In this document: positions 1-8,723 of the stretch, in pieces
Layout: each line of letters opens with the position of its first letter
Numbering within the stretch: position 1 is the first letter of the stretch
Origin: an uncultured Desulfovibrio sp.
GTDB lineage: Bacteria; Desulfobacterota; Desulfovibrionia; Desulfovibrionales; Desulfovibrionaceae
Direction: 5' to 3'
Length of the DNA: 64,000 bases
NCBI RefSeq assembly: GCF_902477725.1
Contig: NZ_CABSIF010000015.1
Coordinates: 1 to 64,000, forward strand
Position numbers and translations under genes: made by a program
The notes under the pieces: generated by a model
Told to the model about the DNA's origin: nothing
What the model saw: the letters and a program-made list of their open reading frames with translations, nothing else
The model's database searches: none

Positions 1-1
1 T

Positions 2-1498
2 GTACAAAATATGGCGGGCGAACTGCGCCGTGAACTGTTTTCACTTGACCCGCTGTTAGCAGTTCCAACCACTGCAAATTCCATCATCAGCCTTGAATCA
101 ACATTGGCAAGCCTGCTTCAACCCGGTGACGATATTGTGCAGGGGATGCTACGGGCTGGCGCTGTGGGCGTGCTTTTCCACTACATTGCCTGTTATTATC
201 TGGGACGCCGTCTTTTTGACACGCCGCTGATTGCCGCCCTGTTTGCCATGCTGACAGGTGTGACCGTATGGGTCAGTTTTGGTACGTACTGGGGCTTTGG
301 CTCGGGCGACATTACGCCGCGTGTTTATTATGCGGCTCTGTTTCCCCTGCTATTGGCAGCGACACTCTCGGCCCTCGACAAACCCCAGCTACGCCCTCTT
401 GTCCTCTTTGTTTCGGGCTGCGGCATGTACCTGCACAGCATCAGTTCGCTGGTGGCGAGTTGCATGCTGTTTACCGTATTTTTCTTTCACAGGGCCAAGG
501 GCGACAGCCTGTTGCGGCACGGGGCATGGCTTCTGCTCAGCTTCGTTGCATGGTGCCTCCCCACACTGCTCTATCTTACAAGCTCAATCAAATCCGCCAC
601 GCTTTTTTCTCCGCAGGATCTAGCCATTCTCCAGCAGGTTTTTGACCGCCGCTTTCTTGAAGACGAAGGCGGACTCTGGCGTAGGCTGATCGGGCACCTG
701 CACTATCGAAGCGACAGTTTTTTTCTCATCCTTGGGGGTATTGCCGGATTATTTGTTGTGCGCCGTTATGGCACACCACCCATGAAGCGCCTGGCATCCA
801 TCGTACCCACCCTGTTTTTGGGCTTGTGCATAGCCCTGCTCATTTCGGTAGCGGAAACTCACATCGCTCAGGCCCTCGGCAGAATGCCCATGGGAGCGGA
901 GCTTCCCCGAGGGATCCGCTTTGTTATCTTTTTGTGCTGGCTCATGATCGTCTGCGGCTTTGCCTGCTTTTGGCAACGCGCCCCCAAGTGGGCGAGCCTT
1001 GTTGCCCTTGCTGCGGTTATCGTTGTTCTTATGTGCGATCAAGGCCGCTGGGCCTATGGGGTGCGGTTCGCTTTCAGGCATGTGCTGGAGTTGCCGCAGC
1101 CAGCACGGGTACAGAATCGCTTGAGCCGGGGGGCCGCCTATGCGGAGGCCCTGCAAGCCGTGCAACGGATCGTTCCGCAAGACGCCCCCATTTTTGCAGA
1201 ACCCGACGCCATGGCCGTGCGCTATCGCCTGTATCGGCCCCTGGCCTACGCTTTTAAAGACGGATCTTCCTATCTGTACAGCCAGGACGCGCAAGGGGCT
1301 GCCCGCTGGCTTGACCTGACCGCCATTCGGGATAAACAAGGATTGACCGCAGCATGGATTGCCTCTGGCACTCAGTGGATTTTGTGCGGCACCATGTCCG
1401 AACGGCAGAACATCGAGCAGCTGGGAACTGTTCTCTGGAGCAATGACCGCTGGTTTATCGCCAAACGCGGCATTGCGGCTGAACACGTCACGCAATGA
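2..1498 (+). CDS. Multi-spanning membrane protein, possible GT-C-type glycosyltransferase (5' end outside window)
   Basis: The frame is open from base 2 with no stop before the first visible ATG (base 11), so the true start probably lies upstream of the window. The visible part holds about eight to ten hydrophobic segments, followed by roughly 120 more polar residues after the last one. That layout resembles membrane glycosyltransferases that use polyprenyl-phosphate sugars, but I see no family signature. Its stop overlaps the start of the GT2 gene (ATGA), so the two are translationally coupled. With the GT2 enzyme and the YdjC deacetylase downstream, a role as the final transferase of a lipid-linked sugar is a reasonable inference; an unrelated transporter-like protein cannot be excluded. 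Confidence 0.6.
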   Translation, partial: VQNMAGELRRELFSLDPLLAVPTTANSIISLESTLASLLQPGDDIVQGMLRAGAVGVLFHYIACYYLGRRLFDTPLIAALFAMLTGVTVWVSFGTYWGFGSGDITPRVYYAALFPLLLAATLSALDKPQLRPLVLFVSGCGMYLHSISSLVASCMLFTVFFFHRAKGDSLLRHGAWLLLSFVAWCLPTLLYLTSSIKSATLFSPQDLAILQQVFDRRFLEDEGGLWRRLIGHLHYRSDSFFLILGGIAGLFVVRRYGTPPMKRLASIVPTLFLGLCIALLISVAETHIAQALGRMPMGAELPRGIRFVIFLCWLMIVCGFACFWQRAPKWASLVALAAVIVVLMCDQGRWAYGVRFAFRHVLELPQPARVQNRLSRGAAYAEALQAVQRIVPQDAPIFAEPDAMAVRYRLYRPLAYAFKDGSSYLYSQDAQGAARWLDLTAIRDKQGLTAAWIASGTQWILCGTMSERQNIEQLGTVLWSNDRWFIAKRGIAAEHVTQ

Positions 1499-2463
1499 GG
1501 CTTTGCATGCGCCAAACCACTCTCTCGGTTGTTGCCCCCGTTTACTGCGAGGGCGGCCATCTGCACAAATTTGTGGCTTCACTCACCGGGGTGCTGACCG
1601 CGCTGAGAGCTGATACCGGCCTCGACTACGAAGTCGTGCTGGTTGACGATGGCTCCACAGATGACACGTGGGCCTCAATGCGCACGCTGACCGAGCAATA
1701 CGCCAACCTGCGCTGCCTGCGCCTGAGCCGCAATTTCGGCAAGGATGCCGCCCTTTCCGCTGGTCTGGCGGCCGCGCACGGAGATGCCGTCGTCACGATG
1801 GACAGCGACATGCAGCACCCCGCCGCGCTTATACCAGAAATGGTGGCCTTATGGCGTACCGGTGCTGTAGATGTGGTTGATGTGCGCAAGCAGGAGCGCC
1901 AGGTAGAATCATTTTTGAGCAGAATCTGCGCCGTTTCATTTTACCGCATTTTTCAGATGCTGACCTCATATGACCTCAAAGGCTCGGGCGACTTCAAGCT
2001 GCTTGACCGTAAGGTGGTTGAGGCCTGGAAAAATCTTGGCGAACGCAAGCTCTTTTACCGGGGGCTGACCTCGTGGATGGGATTTCGACACGAGGAAATA
2101 CTGTTTAGGCCATGCGCACGTTGCGGCGGCACCAGCAAATGGAGCTTGGCCCGCAGAGTCACCCTGGCCGTTGATTCCATGACGTCTTTCAGCGGTAAAC
2201 CCTTGCTGATCATTGGCATTATTACCCTGCTGTTCTATGGTTTTTCGTTTATTGTGGGCTGCGAGGCGCTGTGGAGCTATGCCACAGGGCAAGCGGAATC
2301 GGGCTTTACCACGGTCATTCTGCTGATGCTGCTGACCGGCAGCGCCATCCTCACAGGCCTGTGCATTCTGTCGGCTTACCTGCACCATGCCTTTGTCGAG
2401 CTTAAGGGCAGGCCCCGCTATCTTCTGGCCGAAACGCTGGAAAGCGACAAGACGGACGCCTGA
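1495..2463 (+). CDS. Family 2 glycosyltransferase, polyprenyl-phosphate glycosyltransferase type
   Basis: This 322-residue protein starts with a GT-A fold: SVVAPVYCEG near the N-terminus, the VDDGSTDDTW nucleotide-sugar segment, LSRNFGKDAALSAGL, and the DSDMQHP metal-binding motif. Two hydrophobic helices close to the C-terminus (about residues 235-260 and 272-298) anchor it in the inner membrane. The arrangement is that of the ArnC/GtrB/DPM1 group, which moves a sugar from a nucleotide to undecaprenyl phosphate on the cytoplasmic side. It overlaps the upstream membrane-protein gene by four bases, and the YdjC gene starts three bases after its stop, so the three form one operon. The sugar cannot be predicted from sequence alone. 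Confidence 0.88.
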   Translation: MRLCMRQTTLSVVAPVYCEGGHLHKFVASLTGVLTALRADTGLDYEVVLVDDGSTDDTWASMRTLTEQYANLRCLRLSRNFGKDAALSAGLAAAHGDAVVTMDSDMQHPAALIPEMVALWRTGAVDVVDVRKQERQVESFLSRICAVSFYRIFQMLTSYDLKGSGDFKLLDRKVVEAWKNLGERKLFYRGLTSWMGFRHEEILFRPCARCGGTSKWSLARRVTLAVDSMTSFSGKPLLIIGIITLLFYGFSFIVGCEALWSYATGQAESGFTTVILLMLLTGSAILTGLCILSAYLHHAFVELKGRPRYLLAETLESDKTDA

Positions 2464-2466
2464 TTC

Positions 2467-3408
2467 ATGCGCCAGCAAAGCGATGTCGAAAAACAGCCTT
2501 CCATGCGTTTTATCGTCCATGCGGACGACTGCGGCCTGACCCGGCAGATCAGCGAAGATATCTTTGCCTGCCTTGCCCATGGGGCGCTCAACTCCGTTTC
2601 CGTCATTATGGGCGGCTCGCACACGACAGAAAGTCTGCAACAACTGGCCGTCATGCCCCATGTTCGCGTGTGCCTGCACCTGAATATTCTTGAAGGGCGC
2701 TGCACCGCGCCTGTGTCACAGGTTCGCCCGCTGGCTGATGCACAGGGCGTCTTTCGATACGGGCTGGGGCAGATGCTCTGCAACCTTGCCACGGCCGCAG
2801 GCGCCCGCAAAAAAGCCCTGCTTTCAGCCATTCGGAATGAATTTGAAGCGCAGATAGATGCCTTTGCCAGCGGTTTTTCACAGTTGAGGCAAAGGGGAGG
2901 ACTGCATCTGGACGGGCATCTGCACGTGCACGCCATCCCCGCCCTGCGCGGAATCATGCGAGACCTCATGCGGGAGCACCCGCCTGCCTATGTGCGTCTA
3001 CCCAAAGAACCCGCTCACCTGCCCCCGCTGCCATTGGCGCAGCTGCTTGTGGGATGCGCGCGGCGCACCCTGCTCGCGCACTGGTCGAAGGGGTTTGCTG
3101 CCGTGCTGGATCAGGCGGGCATTGCCCACAACAGCTTTTTGTGCGGGCTTGTAAGCGGCGGCAACCTTACTGCTGCGCGGGCCGAGGATTCCCTTGCGGC
3201 CATACAGCGCCAAAAGGAGCGCGCCCCGCTGGTTGAAATCATGAGTCACCCCGGCGGAGGACATGACGCCAGCGAGGCCTATGTGCGACATAGTGATTTT
3301 TACCAAAGCAGCGCACGCCTGACAGAAAAGACCATGCTGCTTGATGGCAGCCTGAACGCAGTGCTGGCGCGCTACGGATCCTTGCAGACCTTTGCGGAAA
3401 CACAGTAA
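2467..3408 (+). CDS. YdjC/ChbG/HpnK-family carbohydrate deacetylase
   Basis: The protein carries the YdjC-family signature: an HADDCG metal-binding segment close to the N-terminus, then VCLHLNI and HLDGHLHVH, which supply the histidines of the divalent-metal site. Members remove N-acetyl groups from amino sugars. Known examples act on chitobiose, on hopanoid glucosamine, and (NaxD of Francisella) on undecaprenyl-phosphate-linked GalNAc. Placed directly behind a polyprenyl-phosphate glycosyltransferase, the last of these is the closest parallel. The first ATG is used because it follows the upstream stop by three bases; a second ATG at 2503, just before MRFIVHADD, is the alternative start. A strong hairpin lies after the stop. 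Confidence 0.85.
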   Translation: MRQQSDVEKQPSMRFIVHADDCGLTRQISEDIFACLAHGALNSVSVIMGGSHTTESLQQLAVMPHVRVCLHLNILEGRCTAPVSQVRPLADAQGVFRYGLGQMLCNLATAAGARKKALLSAIRNEFEAQIDAFASGFSQLRQRGGLHLDGHLHVHAIPALRGIMRDLMREHPPAYVRLPKEPAHLPPLPLAQLLVGCARRTLLAHWSKGFAAVLDQAGIAHNSFLCGLVSGGNLTAARAEDSLAAIQRQKERAPLVEIMSHPGGGHDASEAYVRHSDFYQSSARLTEKTMLLDGSLNAVLARYGSLQTFAETQ

Positions 3409-3486
3409 TAGCGCCCCATCCAACAAACCCGGCAGGTACCGGATTGTTCCTGCATTTCACTCAAAAAATCCCGCACGGCAAACAAC

Positions 3487-3522
3487 AAACGGCCCAAAAG
3501 CATAATGCCTTTGGGCCGTTTA
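3487..3522. terminator. Hairpin terminator between convergent genes
   Basis: Twelve-base stem AAACGGCCCAAA / TTTGGGCCGTTT around a short loop, between the plus-strand sugar operon and the minus-strand methyltransferase. A/T-rich flanks on both sides mean it could serve both directions. Confidence 0.7.
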
Positions 3523-3559
3523 CATACTTTTGCGGCAGGCGCTCTCGCCTGCATAAGCG

Positions 3560-4330
3560 CTATTGACCGCGAATCCAGTAGGTTTCAAAGCCGTCTTCAA
3601 GCCAGCCGTCCTTCACCCGGGTGAAGCCAGCCTCCTTGAAAAGATCACGGTACTCATCCTGCGTGCGCCGCCAGCCCCAAAACTGTTGCCGACGAATACC
3701 CATATAGTGCAGGGCCGCGCGGATGCCGATCTTGATGGCGTTCACAAAACTGCCGATAAAGGAATCTTCTTCCAGCAATGACGCAGAAAGCAGCACCAGT
3801 TCCCCGCCGGGGGCAAGCTGCGCCCGCAGTTCCCAGAGCAGATGCTGGAACTCGCGCGTAGGAATGCCGTAGTCGACAGTAGACAGGTAGATCATGTCGT
3901 ACTGCACATCAGAGGGCAGACACATGGGCGGCAGCCCGATATAGATGCGGTCGCTGGGTATGTATTCCCGCAGCCACTTCATACCTACGGTGCTGGGTTC
4001 GTTGACATGCAGCTCAAGCTCCGGCATTTCTTCCAGCAAAATTTTTTCCATATAGCCCACGCCGCTGCCAATGGACAGCACGCGCACCGGTTCCATGCGC
4101 CCTGCGGGGTCTTGCGCCAGCTTTGCACGCAACTGACCGATAAGCCACTTTGCGTCTGTGCGTTTGTTTTCGCGCCAGACAGATGGCAAATCTTCCCAGT
4201 TCTTGTAGCGGCGGAACAGCTCTTCATAAAAAACCGCATAAAACTTTGGTTCCGCCAGATGAAAGAATGAAATATGTGAAAAGGACGTGAAGGGTATGCC
4301 CTGCCAGCTTTCCTGATAAAAACGCCGCAC
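3560..4330 (-). CDS. Class I SAM-dependent methyltransferase
   Basis: The nucleotide-binding motif VLSIGSGVGYMEKIL marks a Rossmann-fold SAM methyltransferase. An acidic residue ends the following strand (LELHVNEPS), and a motif-II-like stretch YDMIYLSTVDYG comes after it. The substrate is not evident. I chose the GTG at 4330 because a clear GGAGG ribosome-binding site sits seven bases upstream of it; a TTG at 4357 would add nine residues. The gene is monocistronic, convergent with the sugar operon, and separated from the upstream chemoreceptor gene by two hairpins. The N-terminal RRFYQESW stretch resembles methyltransferases found in surface-glycan loci, but this is weak evidence. Confidence 0.75.
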   Translation of the reverse strand: MRRFYQESWQGIPFTSFSHISFFHLAEPKFYAVFYEELFRRYKNWEDLPSVWRENKRTDAKWLIGQLRAKLAQDPAGRMEPVRVLSIGSGVGYMEKILLEEMPELELHVNEPSTVGMKWLREYIPSDRIYIGLPPMCLPSDVQYDMIYLSTVDYGIPTREFQHLLWELRAQLAPGGELVLLSASLLEEDSFIGSFVNAIKIGIRAALHYMGIRRQQFWGWRRTQDEYRDLFKEAGFTRVKDGWLEDGFETYWIRGQ

Positions 4331-4504
4331 GTTGAAGCCTCCGAGACATGGCCGCAAAAGCTCGCCTCGCGCAGGATTGCGCCCCAGGCAAACTTTCGAT
4401 GCGCAAAATCATAACCCAACCGCCAGCAAGGCGCAATGCGCGTAAACCGGGCGGCGGCAACTTGCGCAAGAACGTGATCAGGCCGCAACGTTACTGCAAT
4501 ACTT

Positions 4505-4545
4505 AAAAAATATCTGGCAGGCACACGCAGCAACCTGCCAGATAT
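4505..4545 (-). terminator. Rho-independent terminator (minus strand)
   Basis: A 12-bp perfect stem (ATATCTGGCAGG at 4510-4521 pairing with 4534-4545), followed on the minus strand by a run of six T. It lies downstream of the chemoreceptor gene and upstream of the methyltransferase. Confidence 0.8.
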
Positions 4546-4581
4546 CATGCAGCAGCAAGCGCAAACAAATCATAAAAATCC

Positions 4582-4615
4582 GCAAGGGGAGGATCTTTCC
4601 CGATCCTCCCCTTGC
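4582..4615 (-). terminator. 14-bp GC-rich hairpin, first of two after the chemoreceptor gene
   Basis: Perfect stem GCAAGGGGAGGATC / GATCCTCCCCTTGC with a six-base loop. On the minus strand a short T stretch (GATTTTTATG) follows it. Together with the hairpin at 4505-4545 it forms a tandem termination region. Confidence 0.65.
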
Positions 4616-4731
4616 CCATAGCTGCTAACCAGGCTGAAACTCAGCAAAAAAGCATATTGCGACCACTGTCACCTAGAGACGCTTTTTGCTTTCTTCTTTT
4701 TTCTGCTCTCAAACCTGGATACGGCGTTCCG

Positions 4732-6498
4732 TTAGCCAGCCTTCATTTCCTGAATAAGCCGCCGCAGCACCTGGGCCTGCTGGGCCATTTCGCCCATAGC
4801 CTGATTGGCCCTTCCCATGGCTTGCGCGGTTTCCGCCGAAATAGTTGCGACCTGCTCCACAGAACGGCTGATTTCCTCACTGGATGCCGACTGCTGCTCG
4901 CTGGCTGCGGCGATGGAGCGCACCTGATCGCTTGCCTGTTCCACAAGGCTGACAATCTGTGTAAGCGCCTCGCCAGAAAGCGAAGCCCGGTGCGTGGCGC
5001 TTTCAATGGTGGCAACAGACTTGTCCACGCCGTCAATGCTTTTACGGGTTCCTTCCTGAATACCACGGATAACGCCGCCCACTTCCTGCGTGGCAGTCAT
5101 GGTCTTTTCCGCCAGTTTGCGCACTTCATCGGCCACCACGGCAAAGCCGCGCCCGGCATCGCCAGCGCGGGCCGCCTCAATGGCGGCATTCAGGGCCAGA
5201 AGGTTGGTCTGATCTGCGATATCGGAAATAACGCTCATGATCTGCCCAATGCCATCGGCCTGTTTGCCGAGCGTGGCCATATCGGCCTTGACTTCAAGCG
5301 ACTGCTTTTGCACCGCAGTGATATCGCTCACCACATTGCGAACCAGTTGCGCACCTTCCTGCGCCTTGCTGCGCGCGGTATCGGAAGTATCAGAGGCCTT
5401 GGCGGCGTTTTCCGCAACTTCGCCCACGGTGACGTTCATCTCATCCATGGCAGAAGACGTAACTGAAACACGCCGAGACTGTTCCTCTGCCCCACGGCTC
5501 GATTGCGTAATCAATGCAGAAAGCTGCTCTGTGGCAGTTGATACCACCTCAACCACGCTTTCAAGCTGGTGCGCGGCCTGCAGCATACCCTCGGCCTTGG
5601 CGCGTTCGGCCTGCACCTTGGCAGCCTGCGCCTCTTGGGTGGCTATTTCCGCATGGTGGGCCTGCTCAGAAGCTTCGGCGCTTTTCTGCTCCGCCTCGGC
5701 GATCTTGTCCTTCATGGTTCCCACCATGTTTTGCAAGACATGATAAACGCCGCCGGGCTTCTTTTGCTGACGGAAGGTCACGTCCAGATCGCCGTCAGCA
5801 ATCTTGCCCGCAACTTCGGCAAGATAGCCAGGATCCTCGCCAAGCTGCCGCATAACCTCACGCGTGAGCAACATGCCTTGCCCCACAGACAAGATAAAAC
5901 CAATGGCAATGGCCGCAAAAATCATTTTTTTGGAAAAATCAGCCAGGTCGTCATTGGACTGGGCCAGCAGATGGCCCTGCTCTTCCTTGGATTCCACAAG
6001 GCGGTTGATGGCATCCTGATACTGATTGGCCAGCTTGTTTCCCTCACCATCAAGATAGGCTTCCGCTCCGGCGGAGTCACCATCCTGCTTCAATTTGAGG
6101 ACCTTGTCCGTCATGCCTCTAAATGCCGCGCGGTGTACCTTGTACTCTTCAATAATTTGCTTTGCCTTGGCAGAAATAAGAGTCTTCTCCACAGCTTTTG
6201 AGCTTTCGTCTATTTCTTTGCGCAGCGCTTCAATCTGGACAGTGCGCTTACTGACCTCCGCATCTGACGATGCGCCCACGATACCTTCCATGTTGACGCG
6301 AATGCGCTGAAAACCCACGGAAAGCTTCAGCAGATCCGCCATGGGAACCGTGGCGCGCTCATAAAGGATCGTGTCAGCATCATTGACCTTTTCCAGCTCA
6401 AAAACGGCAAAGACACCTACGGCCAAGGTCATCAGCGAAGACAAAACAAAACTCACAATCAACTTTGTTTGCAGTTGCGTATTTTTCAAAAGGCTCAT
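4732..6498 (-). CDS. Methyl-accepting chemotaxis protein with 4-helix-bundle sensor
   Basis: A 588-residue transmembrane chemoreceptor. A hydrophobic segment near residues 12-30 is followed by about 155 mostly helical periplasmic residues of the 4HB_MCP type, which carry the predicted ligand-binding bundle. A second membrane helix lies near residue 190-210, followed by HAMP, a long coiled coil, and the conserved signalling tip (SDIADQTNLLALNAAIEAAR, then AGRGFAVVADEVRKLAEKT) that contacts CheA and CheW. The ligand is unknown. The start ATG has a purine-rich ribosome-binding site. A sigma-28-type promoter lies about 50-75 bases upstream, which suggests it is expressed with the late flagellar genes. 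Confidence 0.93.
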   Translation of the reverse strand: MSLLKNTQLQTKLIVSFVLSSLMTLAVGVFAVFELEKVNDADTILYERATVPMADLLKLSVGFQRIRVNMEGIVGASSDAEVSKRTVQIEALRKEIDESSKAVEKTLISAKAKQIIEEYKVHRAAFRGMTDKVLKLKQDGDSAGAEAYLDGEGNKLANQYQDAINRLVESKEEQGHLLAQSNDDLADFSKKMIFAAIAIGFILSVGQGMLLTREVMRQLGEDPGYLAEVAGKIADGDLDVTFRQQKKPGGVYHVLQNMVGTMKDKIAEAEQKSAEASEQAHHAEIATQEAQAAKVQAERAKAEGMLQAAHQLESVVEVVSTATEQLSALITQSSRGAEEQSRRVSVTSSAMDEMNVTVGEVAENAAKASDTSDTARSKAQEGAQLVRNVVSDITAVQKQSLEVKADMATLGKQADGIGQIMSVISDIADQTNLLALNAAIEAARAGDAGRGFAVVADEVRKLAEKTMTATQEVGGVIRGIQEGTRKSIDGVDKSVATIESATHRASLSGEALTQIVSLVEQASDQVRSIAAASEQQSASSEEISRSVEQVATISAETAQAMGRANQAMGEMAQQAQVLRRLIQEMKAG

Positions 6499-6549
6499 GG
6501 TCGATTCTCCAGGGGAGGGGGATTTTATACTATTAGTATGCTACTTTCT

Positions 6550-6576
6550 TTATCGGCATAGTCTTTAAACATTTTA
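6550..6576 (-). promoter_or_regulatory. Sigma-28 (FliA) promoter for the chemoreceptor gene
   Basis: Read on the minus strand: TAAAATGT, 11 bases, then GCCGATAA. The -10 element is identical to the enterobacterial FliA consensus GCCGATAA, and the -35 matches TAAAGTTT at six of eight positions with the standard 11-base spacing. It sits about 50 bases upstream of the ATG at 6498. Confidence 0.75.
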
Positions 6577-6696
6577 GGTTATCAGCAAAAGTAATTAAAA
6601 ATATTTTCCATATAACATGTTACAATCCTTTGTTTAGCTACCCAACCAGATTCCTGTCATCGCGTCCAGCAGCGTCTGCACAGGCCACTCGGCAAA

Positions 6697-7611
6697 TCAG
6701 AACTTATCCATCGGTCTGAGCGGAATGCAGATTTCCGTCAGCAGGTCTGCAGGAGGGGTTGTTTGCGGCGAATTCCAGTAGATTTCAAAGCCCGGATCAT
6801 TATACGGCTCGCGTCCACTCTGCGGAAACCACATGCCAAACAGCGACCTGTAGGCCGGATGCAACAGGGAGTACGGCCCCTTGATGCGCAGTGCGGCATA
6901 CTCCTGTTCCCCGCCAATATGGCGCAAAAAAATGCCCTCATTCTGTAGCAGAGGGCACAATTCGGCACTTGTTTCCAGTAATTCTGGCGACAGGCTGACG
7001 CAGGCATCCATGCGGCACTTTTGAGGCGCGGTGATGTCCGGATTGTCGTAGCTCACGCCGTAAGCCACCGAGGCATCAGAAAGCAGGCCGTTGGCCCCCA
7101 GCGCGCCGCACAGTTTTTCCCATGCAGGAAAACTCTCGTCATACGGCCCTGTATGCCGCACGGCAGCCACCAAGCGAGGCGCAAACTTTTCGACACGCAC
7201 TTCCATGACCGGGAGGTCGGTCATTTCATGATAAAACAGGGGACGCGTCAGATCGCGTCTGCGGGCAACCTCCAGATGTCCCTTCCTGCGGCGGTATTCA
7301 GACGGCAGCATGCCCATATGCGCCCGAAAAGCGCGCGTAAAGGCGTCCACGCTATCGTAGCCAGCGCAAAGGGCTATCTGGGTGACAGATTCAGGGGAAT
7401 GCCCAAGCTGCATGGCGGCGCGCTCCAGCAGCAGACGGCGCACGTATGCCGCAACGCTCTCACCCACCATGGATGAAAATACCCGGTGAAAGTGATAGGG
7501 CGAAAAACAGGCTATGCGCGCCAGTTCCTCCAGGTTTGGCCTGTCATCAAGGTGCTGCTCAATGTGGCGCAGCACAAGGCCTATACGCTGCTGGTAGGTA
7601 AGTGTTTCCAT
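6697..7611 (-). CDS. AraC-family regulator with GyrI-like effector domain
   Basis: Residues 1-110 form an AraC-type DNA-binding domain with two helix-turn-helix units (LEELARIACFSPYHFHRVF, and later VTQIALCAGYDSVDAFTRAF). The rest, starting near MEVRVEKFAPRLVAAVRHTGPYD, is a GyrI-like (SOUL/RHH-fold) ligand-binding domain. This is the Rob/BmrR-like layout used to sense hydrophobic or cationic small molecules. The start has a GGGAG ribosome-binding site. It is divergent from a stand-alone GyrI-domain protein at 7736, and the shared 124-base gap probably holds the operator it acts on. Confidence 0.88.
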   Translation of the reverse strand: METLTYQQRIGLVLRHIEQHLDDRPNLEELARIACFSPYHFHRVFSSMVGESVAAYVRRLLLERAAMQLGHSPESVTQIALCAGYDSVDAFTRAFRAHMGMLPSEYRRRKGHLEVARRRDLTRPLFYHEMTDLPVMEVRVEKFAPRLVAAVRHTGPYDESFPAWEKLCGALGANGLLSDASVAYGVSYDNPDITAPQKCRMDACVSLSPELLETSAELCPLLQNEGIFLRHIGGEQEYAALRIKGPYSLLHPAYRSLFGMWFPQSGREPYNDPGFEIYWNSPQTTPPADLLTEICIPLRPMDKF

Positions 7612-7735
7612 TTATTCTCCCATCTCGGTTCTGGCCGCAAGGGCCACGGTGGGCAGAAGCGCAAAAAAAGTCGAGCGAATTTTCGCCAGCAGGAACATGT
7701 TGACCCCACACAATATAGCCCCGCAAGGAGTACCT

Positions 7736-8182
7736 ATGAACGGATTTGAAATAAAAGTCGTGGAATTTCCGACCAAGCAGCTTATGGGCATCAAGGTGCG
7801 TACCAACATGGCAAAAGCCAAGGAAGACTGCCAGGCCCTATGGCAGAACTTCTGCCCGCAAATGCCCAAAATTTATGGCAAGGAAAGCTACGGCGTTTCC
7901 ATCATGCTCAATGCCCAGGATTTTGATTACTGGGCCGCCGTTGAGGCTGACGAACAGATTCCAGCAGGCATTGAAACCACCCGCATTCCGTCCGGCTCCT
8001 ACGCCCGCTGCACTGTGCCGAATCTGGAAAGCATCGGTGCAGGATACATGTTCATGTACCAGACATGGCTTGGCGGGCAGCAGGAATGGAAACTGAACGA
8101 GCAGGCCCCCTGCTTTGAATTGTACCCTGCGGACTGGAGTCCGAGTATGCCGTTTGACCTGTTTATGCCGGTCAAGCGTTAG
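7736..8182 (+). CDS. Stand-alone GyrI-like small-molecule-binding domain protein
   Basis: A 148-residue protein consisting of one GyrI-like domain. It opens with FEIKVVEFPTKQLMGIKVRT and ends with the family's typical APCFELYPADW and PFDLFMPVKR segments. Such proteins bind drugs or metabolites, and some are hydrolases of toxic cyclic compounds. The ATG at 7736 is preceded by AAGGAG at good spacing, so it is preferred over a GTG 29 codons upstream. The gene is divergent from the AraC-GyrI regulator and is its likely target; the two may bind the same compound. Confidence 0.82.
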   Translation: MNGFEIKVVEFPTKQLMGIKVRTNMAKAKEDCQALWQNFCPQMPKIYGKESYGVSIMLNAQDFDYWAAVEADEQIPAGIETTRIPSGSYARCTVPNLESIGAGYMFMYQTWLGGQQEWKLNEQAPCFELYPADWSPSMPFDLFMPVKR

Positions 8183-8185
8183 ATT

Positions 8186-8304
8186 CCGCCGTCCGGCGGA
8201 GTTAGGACGCCTCCCCGGCGTGGTCGCGCCCGAGAGGCACTAAGTTTATCTTTTTTCTGCCCTTTGGGCACGGGATGCCGCCGTCCGGCGGAGTTGGGAC
8301 GCCT
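8186..8304 (+). repeat. Two copies of a 27-base direct repeat containing a small hairpin
   Basis: The repeat occupies 8186-8212 and 8278-8304, with a single A/G difference. Each copy contains CCGCCGTCCGGCGG, a short hairpin. Between them is a small GCCC-TTT-GGGC hairpin. I could not assign a function; it follows the GyrI gene without a T-run, so it is not a classical terminator. Confidence 0.6.
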
Positions 8305-8723
8305 GTGCGGCGCGCAGCAAGGCGGGGCCGGTTAGGGGCTATGCCCCCTTCTCGGCCCCCCTTGCATCCCCCCCCGAAGCACCCCCTGAGGCCTTCAGCT
8401 TCCCTCGCTCGCTACGCTCGCTCAGGTGATCTCCCTCCGCGCCGCGTTAATGCCAGAGTCCGCTTTCGCTTTGAATTTATGAGTCCGTTTCAGCCAACAA
8501 TCTCAGTACCCGTCGAAGATTGAGCAACTACGGGTAAAAAAGAATTCCCCCCTCCATCAGGAGCTGGTCGTGAAGTTGCCTTCCTTAAACTCGCCGAAGC
8601 GGACGCGGAGGCGATGGCTGGTGTTGGACGAATTTGCAAAATACGCATTCAGGGCGCAAAAGTCAGGTTTGCGTAAATCAGCCTGACAGGCTCACCCACC
8701 CCGCCGCCAAGATATTCCTGCCT
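8305..8723. other. Intergenic region without a recognisable gene
   Basis: About 420 bases between the repeats and the end of cbiL. It contains C-rich and low-complexity stretches and a CGCTCGCTACGCTCGCT segment near 8405-8420. The reading frames crossing it have no ribosome-binding site and low-complexity Pro/Arg-rich products, so I see no supported gene. Confidence 0.5.

Noticed and set aside
8275..8523. 82-codon Pro/Arg-rich plus-strand frame
   Set aside because: Low complexity, no ribosome-binding site, and it starts inside the direct repeat.
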